A stretch of 64,000 nucleotides of DNA, taken from contig JAOESH010000002.1 in the NCBI GenBank assembly GCA_028382005.1, forward strand, positions 62,001-126,000, in the 5' to 3' direction. This document shows positions 47,491 through 56,661 of the stretch, one piece after another (the stretch's first letter is position 1; each line of letters opens with the position of its first letter). The notes under the pieces were generated by a model. It saw only the letters and a list, made by a program, of their open reading frames with translations. It made no database searches and was not told where the DNA came from. Position numbers and translations under genes: made by a program. This DNA is from Pseudomonadota bacterium. GTDB lineage: Bacteria; Pseudomonadota; Alphaproteobacteria; Puniceispirillales; Marisalimonadaceae.

Positions 47491-49500
47491 ATGCCATATT
47501 CTCTAATATCAGTTTCTCTTGGCCTTCTTGGCTTATTATCGGCTTATGTAGTGTATTTGAAAGTCAAGTCTTCTCCTGAAGGTGGAGGCCGTGTTAAAGA
47601 GATTGGAGACGAAATACACCTTGGTGCTATGGTCTTCATGTCTGCAGAATATAAAAGATTAGCTGTTTTTTGTTTAATTTGTATTTTAGCTCTTTATTTT
47701 TCTTTAGGATGGCAAACTGCTGCTTCATTTTTATTAGGGGCACTATGCTCAGGCATTGCAGGCTTTATAGGTATGTATGCGGCAACTAAAGCTAACGTTA
47801 GAACAGCAGTGGCGGCTAAAGAAAAAGGTGCAGCTGAGGCACTTAATGTTGCATTTTTTGGCGGTTCCGTTATGGGCTTGACTGTTGCAGCAATGGGATT
47901 AGTAGGAGTAGGAATTTTATTTTACTATTTTGCTGGAGATATAGAAACTATTCATGCAATAGAAGGTTTTGCAATGGGAGCTTCATCTGTAGCCTTATTT
48001 TCTAGAGTTGGTGGTGGTATTTTTACAAAGAGTGCAGATGTTGGAGCAGATTTAGTTGGTAAAGTTGAGGCAGGTATTCCTGAAGATGATCCGCGAAACC
48101 CAGCTGTTATTGCTGATAACGTTGGGGATAATGTTGGTGATGTAGCAGGTATGGGATCAGATATATTTGAGTCATATTGTGGTTCTATGATTGCTTGTAT
48201 AGCTTTGGCTGCGTCCATGACTAGTGCTACGGTTTCAAGTCTTGGTGGCAACCAATTCATGTTACAATTTATGCCTTTAGCTTTAGCATCTTTAGGTTTA
48301 ATATGTTCTTTATTAGGAATATTAACGGTTAAGATATTTTCTTCGAAAAGTGCTGAAACAGCCCTTAGATTTGGCACAATTGGATCTGCTGTTATATTTG
48401 TTATCACATCTTATTTTTTAATTGATTTTATGAATGTTTCCTCAGGTGTTTGGGTTGCTGTTTTAACTGGATCAGTTGGTGGAATTATTGTTGGATTGGT
48501 AACTGAATACTATACTGGTGGAAGCCCAGTAAGAAAAATAGCTAAAGATGGAGAAACTGGACCAGCTACAGTAATGATATCCGGACTTGCTGTTGGAATG
48601 CAATCCGTTGCTATTCCAGTTTTAACTATAGTAGTAATTATATTTATTTCTAATGTCTATGCTGGGCTATATGGAGTTGGAATTGCAGCTATTGGAATGT
48701 TAAGTACTGTTGGTATTACCATGGCAATAGATGCATATGGTCCTGTTGCTGACAATGCTGGTGGCATTGCTGAAATGGCTGAAATGGGAAAAGAAACAAG
48801 AGAAATAACAGACTCACTTGATGAAGTTGGAAATACTACAGCTGCCATTGGTAAAGGTTTTGCTATAAGCGCAGCTGCACTAGCAGCTCTAGCATTGATA
48901 AGTGCATATATAGAAAAAATTTCTTTGAAAGACGGCTCTTTTATTCTAGCTATAAATGACCCATTGGTTTTGTGTGGCATGTTTTTAGGAGGTATTTTTC
49001 CATTCTTAGTAAGTTCAATGACTATGACGGCTGTAGGTGATGCTGCTTTTGACATGATTAAAGAAGTTAGAAGACAGTTTAAAGAAATACCTGGCTTATT
49101 AGAAGGTAAGGCTAAACCTGATACAGCAAGATGTGTAGATATAGCAACTAGAGCTGCATTACGGAAGATGATTGCTCCTGGCTCGCTCGCTGTTTTGTCC
49201 CCAGTTATAATTGGATTTTTATTAGGACCCAAAGCTCTTGGTGGAATGCTTGGCGGAGCACTTATATGTTGTGTTATGATGGCATTAATGATGTCTAACG
49301 CTGGTGGCGCTTGGGATAATGCTAAGAAATTTGTAGAAAAAGGTAATTTTGGAGGTAAAGGCTCGGATGTTCATAAGGCGGCAGTTGTTGGTGATACGGT
49401 TGGTGATCCTTTAAAGGATACTTCTGGTCCATCTATGAATATTTTGATAAATGTTATGGCAATTGTTAGCTTAGTGATCGCGCCATTACTAATTAACTAA
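47491..49500 (+). CDS. hppA: Membrane-bound ion-pumping pyrophosphatase, K+-dependent type by signature
   Basis: Hydrolyses cytoplasmic pyrophosphate and pumps H+ or Na+ outward. The protein has 669 residues and about sixteen hydrophobic segments. Active-site loops are [55 protein letters not shown] and the C-terminal [32 protein letters not shown] has Ala451 and Gly454, where K+-independent enzymes have Lys and Thr. Transmembrane helix 6 shows Asp224-x-x-Glu227, the arrangement of Na+-PPases and several H+-PPases. I use the ATG at 47491 with GAGG 6 bases upstream rather than the GTG at 47479. Monocistronic. Confidence 0.96.
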   Translation: MPYSLISVSLGLLGLLSAYVVYLKVKSSPEGGGRVKEIGDEIHLGAMVFMSAEYKRLAVFCLICILALYFSLGWQTAASFLLGALCSGIAGFIGMYAATKANVRTAVAAKEKGAAEALNVAFFGGSVMGLTVAAMGLVGVGILFYYFAGDIETIHAIEGFAMGASSVALFSRVGGGIFTKSADVGADLVGKVEAGIPEDDPRNPAVIADNVGDNVGDVAGMGSDIFESYCGSMIACIALAASMTSATVSSLGGNQFMLQFMPLALASLGLICSLLGILTVKIFSSKSAETALRFGTIGSAVIFVITSYFLIDFMNVSSGVWVAVLTGSVGGIIVGLVTEYYTGGSPVRKIAKDGETGPATVMISGLAVGMQSVAIPVLTIVVIIFISNVYAGLYGVGIAAIGMLSTVGITMAIDAYGPVADNAGGIAEMAEMGKETREITDSLDEVGNTTAAIGKGFAISAAALAALALISAYIEKISLKDGSFILAINDPLVLCGMFLGGIFPFLVSSMTMTAVGDAAFDMIKEVRRQFKEIPGLLEGKAKPDTARCVDIATRAALRKMIAPGSLAVLSPVIIGFLLGPKALGGMLGGALICCVMMALMMSNAGGAWDNAKKFVEKGNFGGKGSDVHKAAVVGDTVGDPLKDTSGPSMNILINVMAIVSLVIAPLLIN

Positions 49501-49552
49501 CATTCACATTCACATTTAGATTATAATTGTTTAGATGGAATAATACTATATT

Positions 49553-50542
49553 ATGAAAATATTGGTTACAGGTGTTGCAGGTTTCATTGGCTTTCATTTA
49601 GCTAGAAAACTAATTCTTGCTAATCAAACTATTGTAGGTCTGGATGATTTAAATAATTATTATGACGAAGATTTAAAGCAAGCAAGACTTTCAAAACTTC
49701 TTGAAATAGGACTTATTTTTAAAAAAATTGATATATCAAATAAAAATCTACTAGATAACTTTTTATTAAAAAATAATTTTGATATCATTATTCATTTAGC
49801 TGCTCAAGCTGGAGTAAGGTATTCAATAGAAAACCCTCAAGCTTATATAAATAGTAATATTAATGGTTTTTTTAATATCTTAGAAGGAGCTCGTAAAACT
49901 GAGCTTAAACATTTAATTTATGCATCTTCATCATCTGTTTACGGAGGTAATTTTTTAACTCCATTTCAAGAAAGTCAAAAAACAGATACACCACAAAACT
50001 TATATGCTGCTTCCAAAAAAAGTAATGAATTAATGTCTTATTCTTATTCTAACTTATTTAAAATACCTACTACTGGTTTAAGATTTTTTACAGTTTATGG
50101 TCCATGGGGGCGTCCAGATATGGCTTATTTCAAATTTGTGAAAAATATATTTGAAGGTAAACCCATTGAAATTTATGGAAATGGTGAAATGTATAGAGAC
50201 TTTACTTATATTGATGACGTGGTAAACGGCATTTTAGAGGTTCTAGATAGAGGTCCAACAAAAATCAATATAGATAATTATGAAAATGATGTGCCATGGG
50301 AAATTTTTAATATAGGTAATAATAAAGTTGTCTCACTAGAAGAATTTATTACGATTATAGAGAATTGTATCGGTAAAAAAGCTACAAAAAAATATTTAGA
50401 TATGCAACCTGGGGACATGAGGTTAACATTTGCTAATATTGATAAAATTAAAAATAGTTTAGATTTTGCTCCTTTAACTTCAATAAATAAAGGATTATTA
50501 GAATTTATTAAATGGTACAAATCATTTTATAAAATCGTCTAA
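49553..50542 (+). CDS. NAD-dependent sugar epimerase, UDP-glucuronate 4-epimerase-like
   Basis: Extended short-chain dehydrogenase of 329 residues. The NAD loop is VTGVAGFIGFHLARKLI. LDDLNNYYDEDLKQARLSKL is the segment characteristic of UDP-glucuronate 4-epimerases (LspL/CapI type). The catalytic Tyr-x3-Lys is in YAASKKSNELMSYSYS, preceded by ASSSSVYGG. RFFTVYGPWGRPDMAYFKFVKNI follows. The product would be UDP-galacturonate for surface glycan; a related epimerase specificity is possible. TATAAT at 49522-49527 is a candidate -10. Its stop shares CTAA (50539-50542) with the convergent gene. Confidence 0.9.
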   Translation: MKILVTGVAGFIGFHLARKLILANQTIVGLDDLNNYYDEDLKQARLSKLLEIGLIFKKIDISNKNLLDNFLLKNNFDIIIHLAAQAGVRYSIENPQAYINSNINGFFNILEGARKTELKHLIYASSSSVYGGNFLTPFQESQKTDTPQNLYAASKKSNELMSYSYSNLFKIPTTGLRFFTVYGPWGRPDMAYFKFVKNIFEGKPIEIYGNGEMYRDFTYIDDVVNGILEVLDRGPTKINIDNYENDVPWEIFNIGNNKVVSLEEFITIIENCIGKKATKKYLDMQPGDMRLTFANIDKIKNSLDFAPLTSINKGLLEFIKWYKSFYKIV

Positions 50543-51417
50543 TTATTATAAATTTCCTCTATAATAGCAGAAAAATCTTTATCACCGTTATTGCCTTCCG
50601 CCATTTTAGTAAATAGTTCCTTAGCTTTTTTTCCAAAGTTTATTGTTGAATTTGAAGTTTTTGCTGCATCAACAGCTAAATTTAAATCTTTGGCCATTAA
50701 TTTAGCTGAAAAGCCTGGTAAAAAATTATTATCTGCAGGGCTATGAGGACCTACATTTGGAATTGGACAATAATTGTTTACTGCCCAACAAGATCCTGTA
50801 GCCGTACTAACTACGTCAAACAAAATATTGAGGTCTAATTTTAATTTTTTAGCCATGTTAAAAGATTCAGCTACACCAATCATAGTGATAGCCAACAACA
50901 TATTGTTACATAATTTAGTAGCTTGACCAGAACCTGTTTCACCACAATAAACTGATTTAGACCCCATTATATTCAATATAGGAGACATTTCATTAAAAAT
51001 ACTTTGGTTACCTCCAACCATAAAAGTTAGAGTTCCATTTTTAGCTCCTATAGTTCCACCTGACACTGGCGCATCTAACAAAGATATTTTTTTGGACAAC
51101 GCTAATTTATATAACTTTTTTGACGTATCAACCTCAATCGTAGAACAGTCAATAATAATAGGTTTATTTATTGTATTACTTATAACATTTTTTAATACTT
51201 CATCTACAATACTTCCATTTGGTAACATTGTAATAATTATATCCTTATTTTTTGCAATGCTAGATACAGAAGTTTCTTTTTTTATACCATGCTCTAAAAG
51301 TCTATCAGTTAGTTTTTCATCAATGTCATAGCCTGAAACATCATGACCTGCTTTAATCAAGTGAATGCACATTTTAGAGCCCATATTACCTAGTCCAATA
51401 AATCCAATTTTTTTCAT
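50539..51417 (-). CDS. 3-hydroxyisobutyrate dehydrogenase family protein
   Basis: Beta-hydroxyacid dehydrogenase of 292 residues. The Rossmann loop is IGFIGLGNMGSKMCIHLI, the substrate block LDAPVSGGTIGAKNGTLTFMVGG is the full family motif, and the catalytic Lys is in GSGQATKLCNNMLLA. Compared with the paralogue at 22165-23052, the classical PVSGG is intact, so this copy is the better candidate for true 3-hydroxyisobutyrate oxidation in valine degradation, though no other valine-degradation genes adjoin it. I place the start at the ATG at 51417, with GGAGAGAAAG directly upstream. A start four codons earlier would overlap that site. It overlaps the epimerase gene by 4 bases. Confidence 0.92.
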   Translation of the reverse strand: MKKIGFIGLGNMGSKMCIHLIKAGHDVSGYDIDEKLTDRLLEHGIKKETSVSSIAKNKDIIITMLPNGSIVDEVLKNVISNTINKPIIIDCSTIEVDTSKKLYKLALSKKISLLDAPVSGGTIGAKNGTLTFMVGGNQSIFNEMSPILNIMGSKSVYCGETGSGQATKLCNNMLLAITMIGVAESFNMAKKLKLDLNILFDVVSTATGSCWAVNNYCPIPNVGPHSPADNNFLPGFSAKLMAKDLNLAVDAAKTSNSTINFGKKAKELFTKMAEGNNGDKDFSAIIEEIYNN

Positions 51418-51445
51418 CTTTCTCTCCATATAATTTCTTAAAATA

Positions 51446-52600
51446 TTAACGTTTTATTAAATAACTTGCTAATGCTTTTGTTTGTGTTTTTATTATTCTT
51501 TCAGAGGTAAAATCGTTTGTCATCATCTGAAGGTCTTGTTTTAAGCCTAACAAAAAAGGGTACCACTCTCTAGATAGTGGACTTTTCCATTTCCAAAGCA
51601 GAAAATCCAAACTTTCAATAGCTTTTGTTGATATATTCGCTTTGTTGATAACAGGACGTTGTCCAAAGTTAGGTTTCATAAAATAGTCGCTTATATCAAA
51701 AAATTGGGAAGGGACATTATGTCTGTTAAGTGTTTTTTTCCAAATTGATTTTGGGTGTAAATTATTTCTAGTAGCTTTTATAATATCCAAAATAAGTAAA
51801 TCTGTTTCAATTAATCCTGTTGGATTTATCATAATATCATTTATTTCTGAACGACCGACGTAAGGTCCTAAAAATATTCTCCTAGGGCAGTAATCGTTGG
51901 AATAAAAGTTATCCCAAATTACTACTTTTGTAGAAACAATTTTAGATATGTTATTGATTGTTGATTTATTGACGTTTTTAGCAACAATATTTTTACCTGA
52001 ATAAAATGTAACATTATTTTTATTAATGTACTTTCCATAATCAAGTAAGTAATTTTTATCCTCATAAACTAGTTGATCAGAGTAAATCCTTGGGACAACA
52101 TAAACAGGTTTATTCAGAAGAACTGATAATTTATTAGCTAATAAGGCATGAAAAAAACCTTCAGAAGAAAAAGGGCCATAAATTTTTTGAAAATTATTAG
52201 GCAAGTCGTCAAATAATAATGCAATATCGTCAGCACCTTTATTTAAAAAAAAACGTGCTTTTTTTAAAAGTGTAGTTAGATCATTACTTTTTTTATTTTG
52301 GTCAATCTTTTCTTCTAATTCTATGAAATTAAAAGTAAATCCTGGAGATATTCCTATTATCACCTTAATGTTGTTTTGTTTAGCTTTTTGACAAAATTTA
52401 TTAAAATTTTGGCTCCATTCATAATTATACTTTAACTTCCAATGGACTCTATGTTTTTCATCTTCTTTAGGAGCATAAAAATAAAAATTCATTTTATTTT
52501 TTTTTAATCTTGATATGATTCTATATCTTTCACCCCACGTTAATAGTCGGCCATAATAACCTTCGATATAACCATTTAATGATTTATAATTACTTTTCAT
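51446..52600 (-). CDS. GH84-type beta-N-acetylglucosaminidase without signal peptide
   Basis: A 384-residue TIM-barrel glycosidase matching GH84 (O-GlcNAcase/NagJ family). LNGYIEGYYGRLLTWGERY starts the barrel, MNFYFYAPKEDEKHR follows, and IALLFDDLPNNF holds the catalytic pair Asp131-Asp132. NDYCPRRIFLGPYVGR and a downstream NPTGLIETD-type segment complete the active site. GH84 uses substrate-assisted hydrolysis of terminal GlcNAc. No signal peptide or accessory domain is present, so action in the cytoplasm is expected. The family is best known from gut and pathogenic bacteria acting outside the cell. It lies near a PIG-L deacetylase gene (divergent) and anmK. Confidence 0.88.
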   Translation of the reverse strand: MKSNYKSLNGYIEGYYGRLLTWGERYRIISRLKKNKMNFYFYAPKEDEKHRVHWKLKYNYEWSQNFNKFCQKAKQNNIKVIIGISPGFTFNFIELEEKIDQNKKSNDLTTLLKKARFFLNKGADDIALLFDDLPNNFQKIYGPFSSEGFFHALLANKLSVLLNKPVYVVPRIYSDQLVYEDKNYLLDYGKYINKNNVTFYSGKNIVAKNVNKSTINNISKIVSTKVVIWDNFYSNDYCPRRIFLGPYVGRSEINDIMINPTGLIETDLLILDIIKATRNNLHPKSIWKKTLNRHNVPSQFFDISDYFMKPNFGQRPVINKANISTKAIESLDFLLWKWKSPLSREWYPFLLGLKQDLQMMTNDFTSERIIKTQTKALASYLIKR

Positions 52601-52656
52601 TAATTTAACTTACTTTAATTACAGAGCTTATATTAAACAAATTAGGAGAAAATAAA

Positions 52657-53346
52657 ATGAAAATTTTAGCAATTGGTGCACACCCAGACGATATAGAAAT
52701 TTTTATGTATGGAACACTCTCTGCTTGTTTAAATAGGGGTGATGAAATAGCCATGATTGTTGTTACTGATGGGAGTGCAGGCAATGTTTTATCCAAAGAC
52801 AATTTAGCTGAAATAAGAAAAAAAGAAACTATTAATGCATTAAAATATATTGGGAAACCTACTTTTTTAGAGTTTTCTGATGGAGAACTATCAATTCAAA
52901 TTGAAGCAATTAATATTTTAAAAAGACAAATAAATAAATTAAATCCAGATTTAATTATAACTCATGCACCAGAAGATTATCACCCCGATCACAGAGCGTT
53001 ATCAGAATTTGTTAAAAATAGTGCGGGCTTTAAATTTCCTGTTATTTATTGTGAGACACTATTAGGTATAAACTTTAACCCTCAATACTATATAAATATA
53101 AGTGAATATTTTGAAGCCAAGAAAAAAGCAATTTTAAAACATAAAAGTCAGTCTCCAGAAAAATTTTTAAAGGCAATCGAGATTAACAACATATTTAGAG
53201 CCGCTCAATGTAATGCAGGCAATAATAGTTATGCTGAAGTATTTAGATTTGATTCGTCTTTTCCTTTCGTCGATATATCATCACTATTGCCTGAAAGACT
53301 ATCAATAAGACCGTATTATAAAAATTTACCTGATTCTTTGATTTAA
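52657..53346 (+). CDS. PIG-L/LmbE-family deacetylase
   Basis: Zinc-dependent N-deacetylase of 229 residues. The metal motif AHPDDIEIFMYGTL (residues about 9-22) and the second HAPEDYHPDHRALSEF are complete. VVTDGSAGN lies between them. Family members remove acetyl from GlcNAc-containing molecules such as GlcNAc-inositol, GlcNAc-malate, chitobiose or antibiotic intermediates. TTAGGAGAAAATAAA precedes the ATG, a strong ribosome-binding site. It is divergent from the GH84 gene by 56 bases. Its stop shares TTAA (53343-53346) with anmK. The context suggests amino-sugar metabolism, but the substrate is not known. Confidence 0.9.
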   Translation: MKILAIGAHPDDIEIFMYGTLSACLNRGDEIAMIVVTDGSAGNVLSKDNLAEIRKKETINALKYIGKPTFLEFSDGELSIQIEAINILKRQINKLNPDLIITHAPEDYHPDHRALSEFVKNSAGFKFPVIYCETLLGINFNPQYYINISEYFEAKKKAILKHKSQSPEKFLKAIEINNIFRAAQCNAGNNSYAEVFRFDSSFPFVDISSLLPERLSIRPYYKNLPDSLI

Positions 53347-54434
53347 GCTAAATTAATTTTCCCACCAACACACGGCAGAAGAACTCCAGTTGTCTTAGGA
53401 AAAGTTATTGGTAAGTTGTTAACTTTACGAGCAGCAAGATAGGCAATCATTTCAGCTTCTATAAAATCTCCTGGGATACCAATTTCGTCAGCCTTAATTA
53501 TGTCAAAAGAAAAACTATCTGTTATTCGTTTCAATAAATATTTATTGTGTTGTCCACCTCCCATTACAACAATCATTTTGGGCTGAGAAGGTAAAAAGCT
53601 AATACCCTTTAAAATAGAATGAATTGTGAACTCTAAAAATGTAGCTAAGATATCAGAAGGATTGTTATTGAACTTTAATTTATTAACAAAAAAGGTGAAA
53701 TCTAGACGATCCAAAGATTTAGGGTATGTTTTTTTAAAATATGGTAATTTCAAAAATTCTTGTATTTTTTCTAAGTCAGGCTTACCTTTTGAGGCAATTA
53801 TACCATCTCTATCAAAATTAACACCTAAGTTTTCTTGGCAATAAATATCCATTATTCCATTACCAGGACCAACATCAAAACCTAATAGTTGGTATCCATC
53901 CCAATAACTAATATTTGAAATTCCTCCAATATTTAAAAAACAACATGGTAGAATGAGGTTAAGTTTTTTCATTAGTAATTTGTGATAGATAGGAGATATA
54001 GGCGCACCTTCACCACCATGTTTAATATCATTTTGTCTAAATTGCGAAACAACATTTGTACTGCATAATTTAGCTAATAATTCTCCATCACCTATTTGGA
54101 CAGTTAATTTTTTTGAAGGGTTATGAAAAACAGTTTGACCATGAAAGCCTACTAAATCTGGATTAATACCTGATAAGTTAATAATTTTTTTTATTGCAAG
54201 GTTATTGTCGTGGGAAATATTCTTTGACAATTTTTTATAAAAATCTATGTCTTTTTTTAATATATTATAATTAAAAACGTATTTCTTTAAAATAGTAATA
54301 GTTTCTTTACTATAATTTGAAATAATTTGATATCCAGTTCGATCAAGGGTTTTTCCATCTGTATATACTAATGACGCATTAATGCCGTCCATGCTAGTAC
54401 CTGACATTAATCCAATTACGTAGTTTTTTTTCAT
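53343..54434 (-). CDS. anmK: Anhydro-N-acetylmuramic acid kinase AnmK
   Basis: Phosphorylates and hydrates 1,6-anhydroMurNAc to MurNAc-6-phosphate, a step of cell-wall recycling. The 363-residue protein begins with YVIGLMSGTSMDGINASLVY, the phosphate-binding signature. GFHGQTVFHNPSKKLTVQIGDG contains the conserved Gly-His-Gly-Gln-Thr. CFLNIGGISNISY and GFDVGPGNGIMD follow, then VMGGGQHNKYLL. All are AnmK markers within the ASKHA kinase fold. It begins one base after the galE stop on the same strand. A MurQ homologue that would take the product lies at 62722. Confidence 0.96.
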   Translation of the reverse strand: MKKNYVIGLMSGTSMDGINASLVYTDGKTLDRTGYQIISNYSKETITILKKYVFNYNILKKDIDFYKKLSKNISHDNNLAIKKIINLSGINPDLVGFHGQTVFHNPSKKLTVQIGDGELLAKLCSTNVVSQFRQNDIKHGGEGAPISPIYHKLLMKKLNLILPCCFLNIGGISNISYWDGYQLLGFDVGPGNGIMDIYCQENLGVNFDRDGIIASKGKPDLEKIQEFLKLPYFKKTYPKSLDRLDFTFFVNKLKFNNNPSDILATFLEFTIHSILKGISFLPSQPKMIVVMGGGQHNKYLLKRITDSFSFDIIKADEIGIPGDFIEAEMIAYLAARKVNNLPITFPKTTGVLLPCVGGKINLA

Positions 54435-55412
54435 TTAGACTAACAAACTTTTTTCCCAATTTAAGGAAGTTTTTATAATTGTTTCAATATCATTGTGTAA
54501 AGGTTGCCATTTATATTTAGATTTTATTTTATTGCAATCTGCAACAACATAAGGGTTGTCTCCTTCTCTTTTATTACCAATTTTTACCAAAAAATTATTT
54601 CCAGAAACATCTTTCACCTTTTGTATTACTTCTGAAACACTTAATCCTATGCCGTAACCAAGATTGCATATATCAGAGTTTCCTCCATCAATAAGATGCT
54701 GGAGTGCCAAAATATGTCCAGAAATTAAATCAGAAATATGAATGAAATCTCTAACACAAGTTCCATCTTGTGTATCATAATCATTCCCATAAACTTCTAC
54801 TAATTTTCTCTTTTGTAGAGCACATTCAACACAAACTTTTATTAGGTGCGTAGAGTTTTCACTTATTTGCCCAGATCTCATTTTCAAGTCTGCTCCAGCA
54901 ACATTAAAATATCTTAAAATAAAAAACTTTAATTCGGAGGACTTTGATATATCTTGAATAATTTTTTCACACATTTGTTTAGAGGACCCGTATGGGTTAA
55001 GTGGGTTTAATCTGTTATTTTCTTTTATTATAATATTTTTGGATATGTCATAAACTGCTGCTGTAGAGGAGAAAACTAATTTTTTCGTCTTGGATTTTGA
55101 TAAAAGGTTAACAAATCTTAAAGTATTTACGGTATTATTTTGATAATATTTTACAGGATCATAAATACTTTCTTCAACCTGAATGCTTCCTGCAAAATGT
55201 GCTACAGCGTCAAATTTATGTTCAGTTAAAATTTTATTAACTAGATCTAAATTGCTGATATTGCCTTCGATAAAAATAGCTTTTGAGGGGATGAGATTTT
55301 TAGAACCAGTAGATAGATCGTCTAATATAACGACATCATGACCTTGGTCTAAAAGAGATAAAGCCATATGACTGCCAATATAACCTGCACCACCTGTAAT
55401 AAAAACTTTCAT
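54435..55412 (-). CDS. galE: UDP-glucose 4-epimerase GalE
   Basis: Extended SDR of 325 residues interconverting UDP-glucose and UDP-galactose (or their N-acetyl forms). The NAD loop is ITGGAGYIGSHMALSLLD. VILDDLSTGSKNLIP, AHFAGSIQVEESI with the GalE-specific block, YGSSKQMCEKII with Tyr-x3-Lys, and RYFNVAGADLKMRSGQ follow. The C-terminal GTCVRDFIHISDLISGHILAL is strongly diagnostic. Product use in surface glycan is likely from context. It directly precedes anmK with no gap. It is divergent from gmd, with 86 AT-rich bases between them including TATAAT at 55445-55450. Confidence 0.95.
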   Translation of the reverse strand: MKVFITGGAGYIGSHMALSLLDQGHDVVILDDLSTGSKNLIPSKAIFIEGNISNLDLVNKILTEHKFDAVAHFAGSIQVEESIYDPVKYYQNNTVNTLRFVNLLSKSKTKKLVFSSTAAVYDISKNIIIKENNRLNPLNPYGSSKQMCEKIIQDISKSSELKFFILRYFNVAGADLKMRSGQISENSTHLIKVCVECALQKRKLVEVYGNDYDTQDGTCVRDFIHISDLISGHILALQHLIDGGNSDICNLGYGIGLSVSEVIQKVKDVSGNNFLVKIGNKREGDNPYVVADCNKIKSKYKWQPLHNDIETIIKTSLNWEKSLLV

Positions 55413-55498
55413 TTACATTAACCTATAATTAAAATATAAATTTTTATAATATCTACTATAAGAGTTTATTAATTAATAGAGTTATAAAGATCTTACAT

Positions 55499-56551
55499 AT
55501 GAAAGACAAACAGAAAATAGCATTAATTACTGGAGTTAATGGTCAAGATGGCGCCTATCTAGCAGAGTTTTTATTGAAAAAAAATTATATAGTCCATGGC
55601 ATAAAAAGAAGATCTTCGTTAATTAATACAGCTAGAATTGATCATTTTTATGTAGATCCTCAGATTGAAGATAAAAAATTTTATCTACATTATGGTGATA
55701 TGACAGATTCTATGAACATTTTTAAACTAATCAAAGAAACTAAGCCAGATGAAATCTATAACTTAGCTGCACAAAGTCATGTAAAGGTTAGTTTTGAATC
55801 ACCTGAGTATACTGCAAATTCAGATGGAATAGGCGTTTTAAGATGCCTTGAAGCAATTAGGCTGTTAGGTTTAGAAAAGAAGGTTAGATTTTATCAGGCA
55901 TCTACATCTGAACTTTATGGCAAAGTTATGGAAGTGCCTCAAAATGAGAAAACACCTTTTTACCCACGAAGCCCATATGCTATAGCAAAATTATATGCAT
56001 ATTGGATGGTTATAAACTATAGAGAGGCATACAATATACACGCATCCAACGGTATATTATTTAATCATGAAGGTCCAACACGCGGTGAAACTTTTGTTTC
56101 ACGTAAAATAACAATGGCTGTAGCTAAAATTTATTATGGTTTACAAGATAAATTATATTTAGGAAATTTAAGCTCAAAAAGGGACTGGGGACATGCAAAG
56201 GATTATGTAAAGGGAATGTGGCAAATACTTCAGCACGACATAGCAGATGATTTTGTTTTATCTAGTGGCAAAATGTATTCTGTAAGACATTTTGTAAACT
56301 TAGCGTTTAACAAAGTAAATATAGATATAGTTTGGAATGGATCTGGTATCAAAGAAAAAGGCTTTGACAAGCAAACTGGTAAATGTTTAGTAAAAGTTGA
56401 TCCTCGTTATTTTAGACCTGCGGAGGTAGATCAACTTCTAGGAGATTCTACAAAAGCAAAAAATATTCTAGGTTGGGAGACAAAAATCTCTTTTGATGAC
56501 TTAGTCTCTGAAATGGTTGAAAATGATTTAAGTAAAATTAAAAATGAATAA
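55499..56551 (+). CDS. gmd: GDP-mannose 4,6-dehydratase
   Basis: Makes GDP-4-keto-6-deoxymannose, precursor of GDP-fucose, GDP-rhamnose, GDP-perosamine and others. The 350-residue protein has [36 protein letters not shown], the [18 protein letters not shown] block, [29 protein letters not shown] with the catalytic Tyr-x3-Lys, and [16 protein letters not shown]. Fucose or rhamnose synthesis needs a second enzyme. The usual partner fcl is reduced to a stub just downstream, and no rmd or per gene is visible in the window. manC follows after the stub, supplying GDP-mannose. Confidence 0.96.
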   Translation: MKDKQKIALITGVNGQDGAYLAEFLLKKNYIVHGIKRRSSLINTARIDHFYVDPQIEDKKFYLHYGDMTDSMNIFKLIKETKPDEIYNLAAQSHVKVSFESPEYTANSDGIGVLRCLEAIRLLGLEKKVRFYQASTSELYGKVMEVPQNEKTPFYPRSPYAIAKLYAYWMVINYREAYNIHASNGILFNHEGPTRGETFVSRKITMAVAKIYYGLQDKLYLGNLSSKRDWGHAKDYVKGMWQILQHDIADDFVLSSGKMYSVRHFVNLAFNKVNIDIVWNGSGIKEKGFDKQTGKCLVKVDPRYFRPAEVDQLLGDSTKAKNILGWETKISFDDLVSEMVENDLSKIKNE

Positions 56552-56650
56552 TATAAAAAATTTAATTTAATAGATAGATTTATTTTTGTTGTAGGTCATA
56601 ATGGTATGATCGGTTCCGCAATTTTAAATAAGATTATCTTTGTTAAATAA
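56552..56650 (+). pseudogene. fcl: Remnant of fcl (GDP-L-fucose synthase), 5' end only
   Basis: Right after the gmd stop, in the same frame, 32 codons stay open: DRFIFVVGHNGMIGSAILNK, then IIFVK and TAA at 56648-56650. This matches the N-terminal NADP-binding strand of Fcl/WcaG (usually IFVAGHxGMVGSAI). The other 280 or so residues are absent, and manC begins 12 bases later. There is no ATG in this frame. An ATG at 56544, overlapping the gmd end, would read eight codons and stop, which suggests a frameshift near the old start. The order gmd-fcl is standard, so this is best read as a deletion remnant. Confidence 0.75.
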
Positions 56651-56661
56651 GGGAAGTTTTT

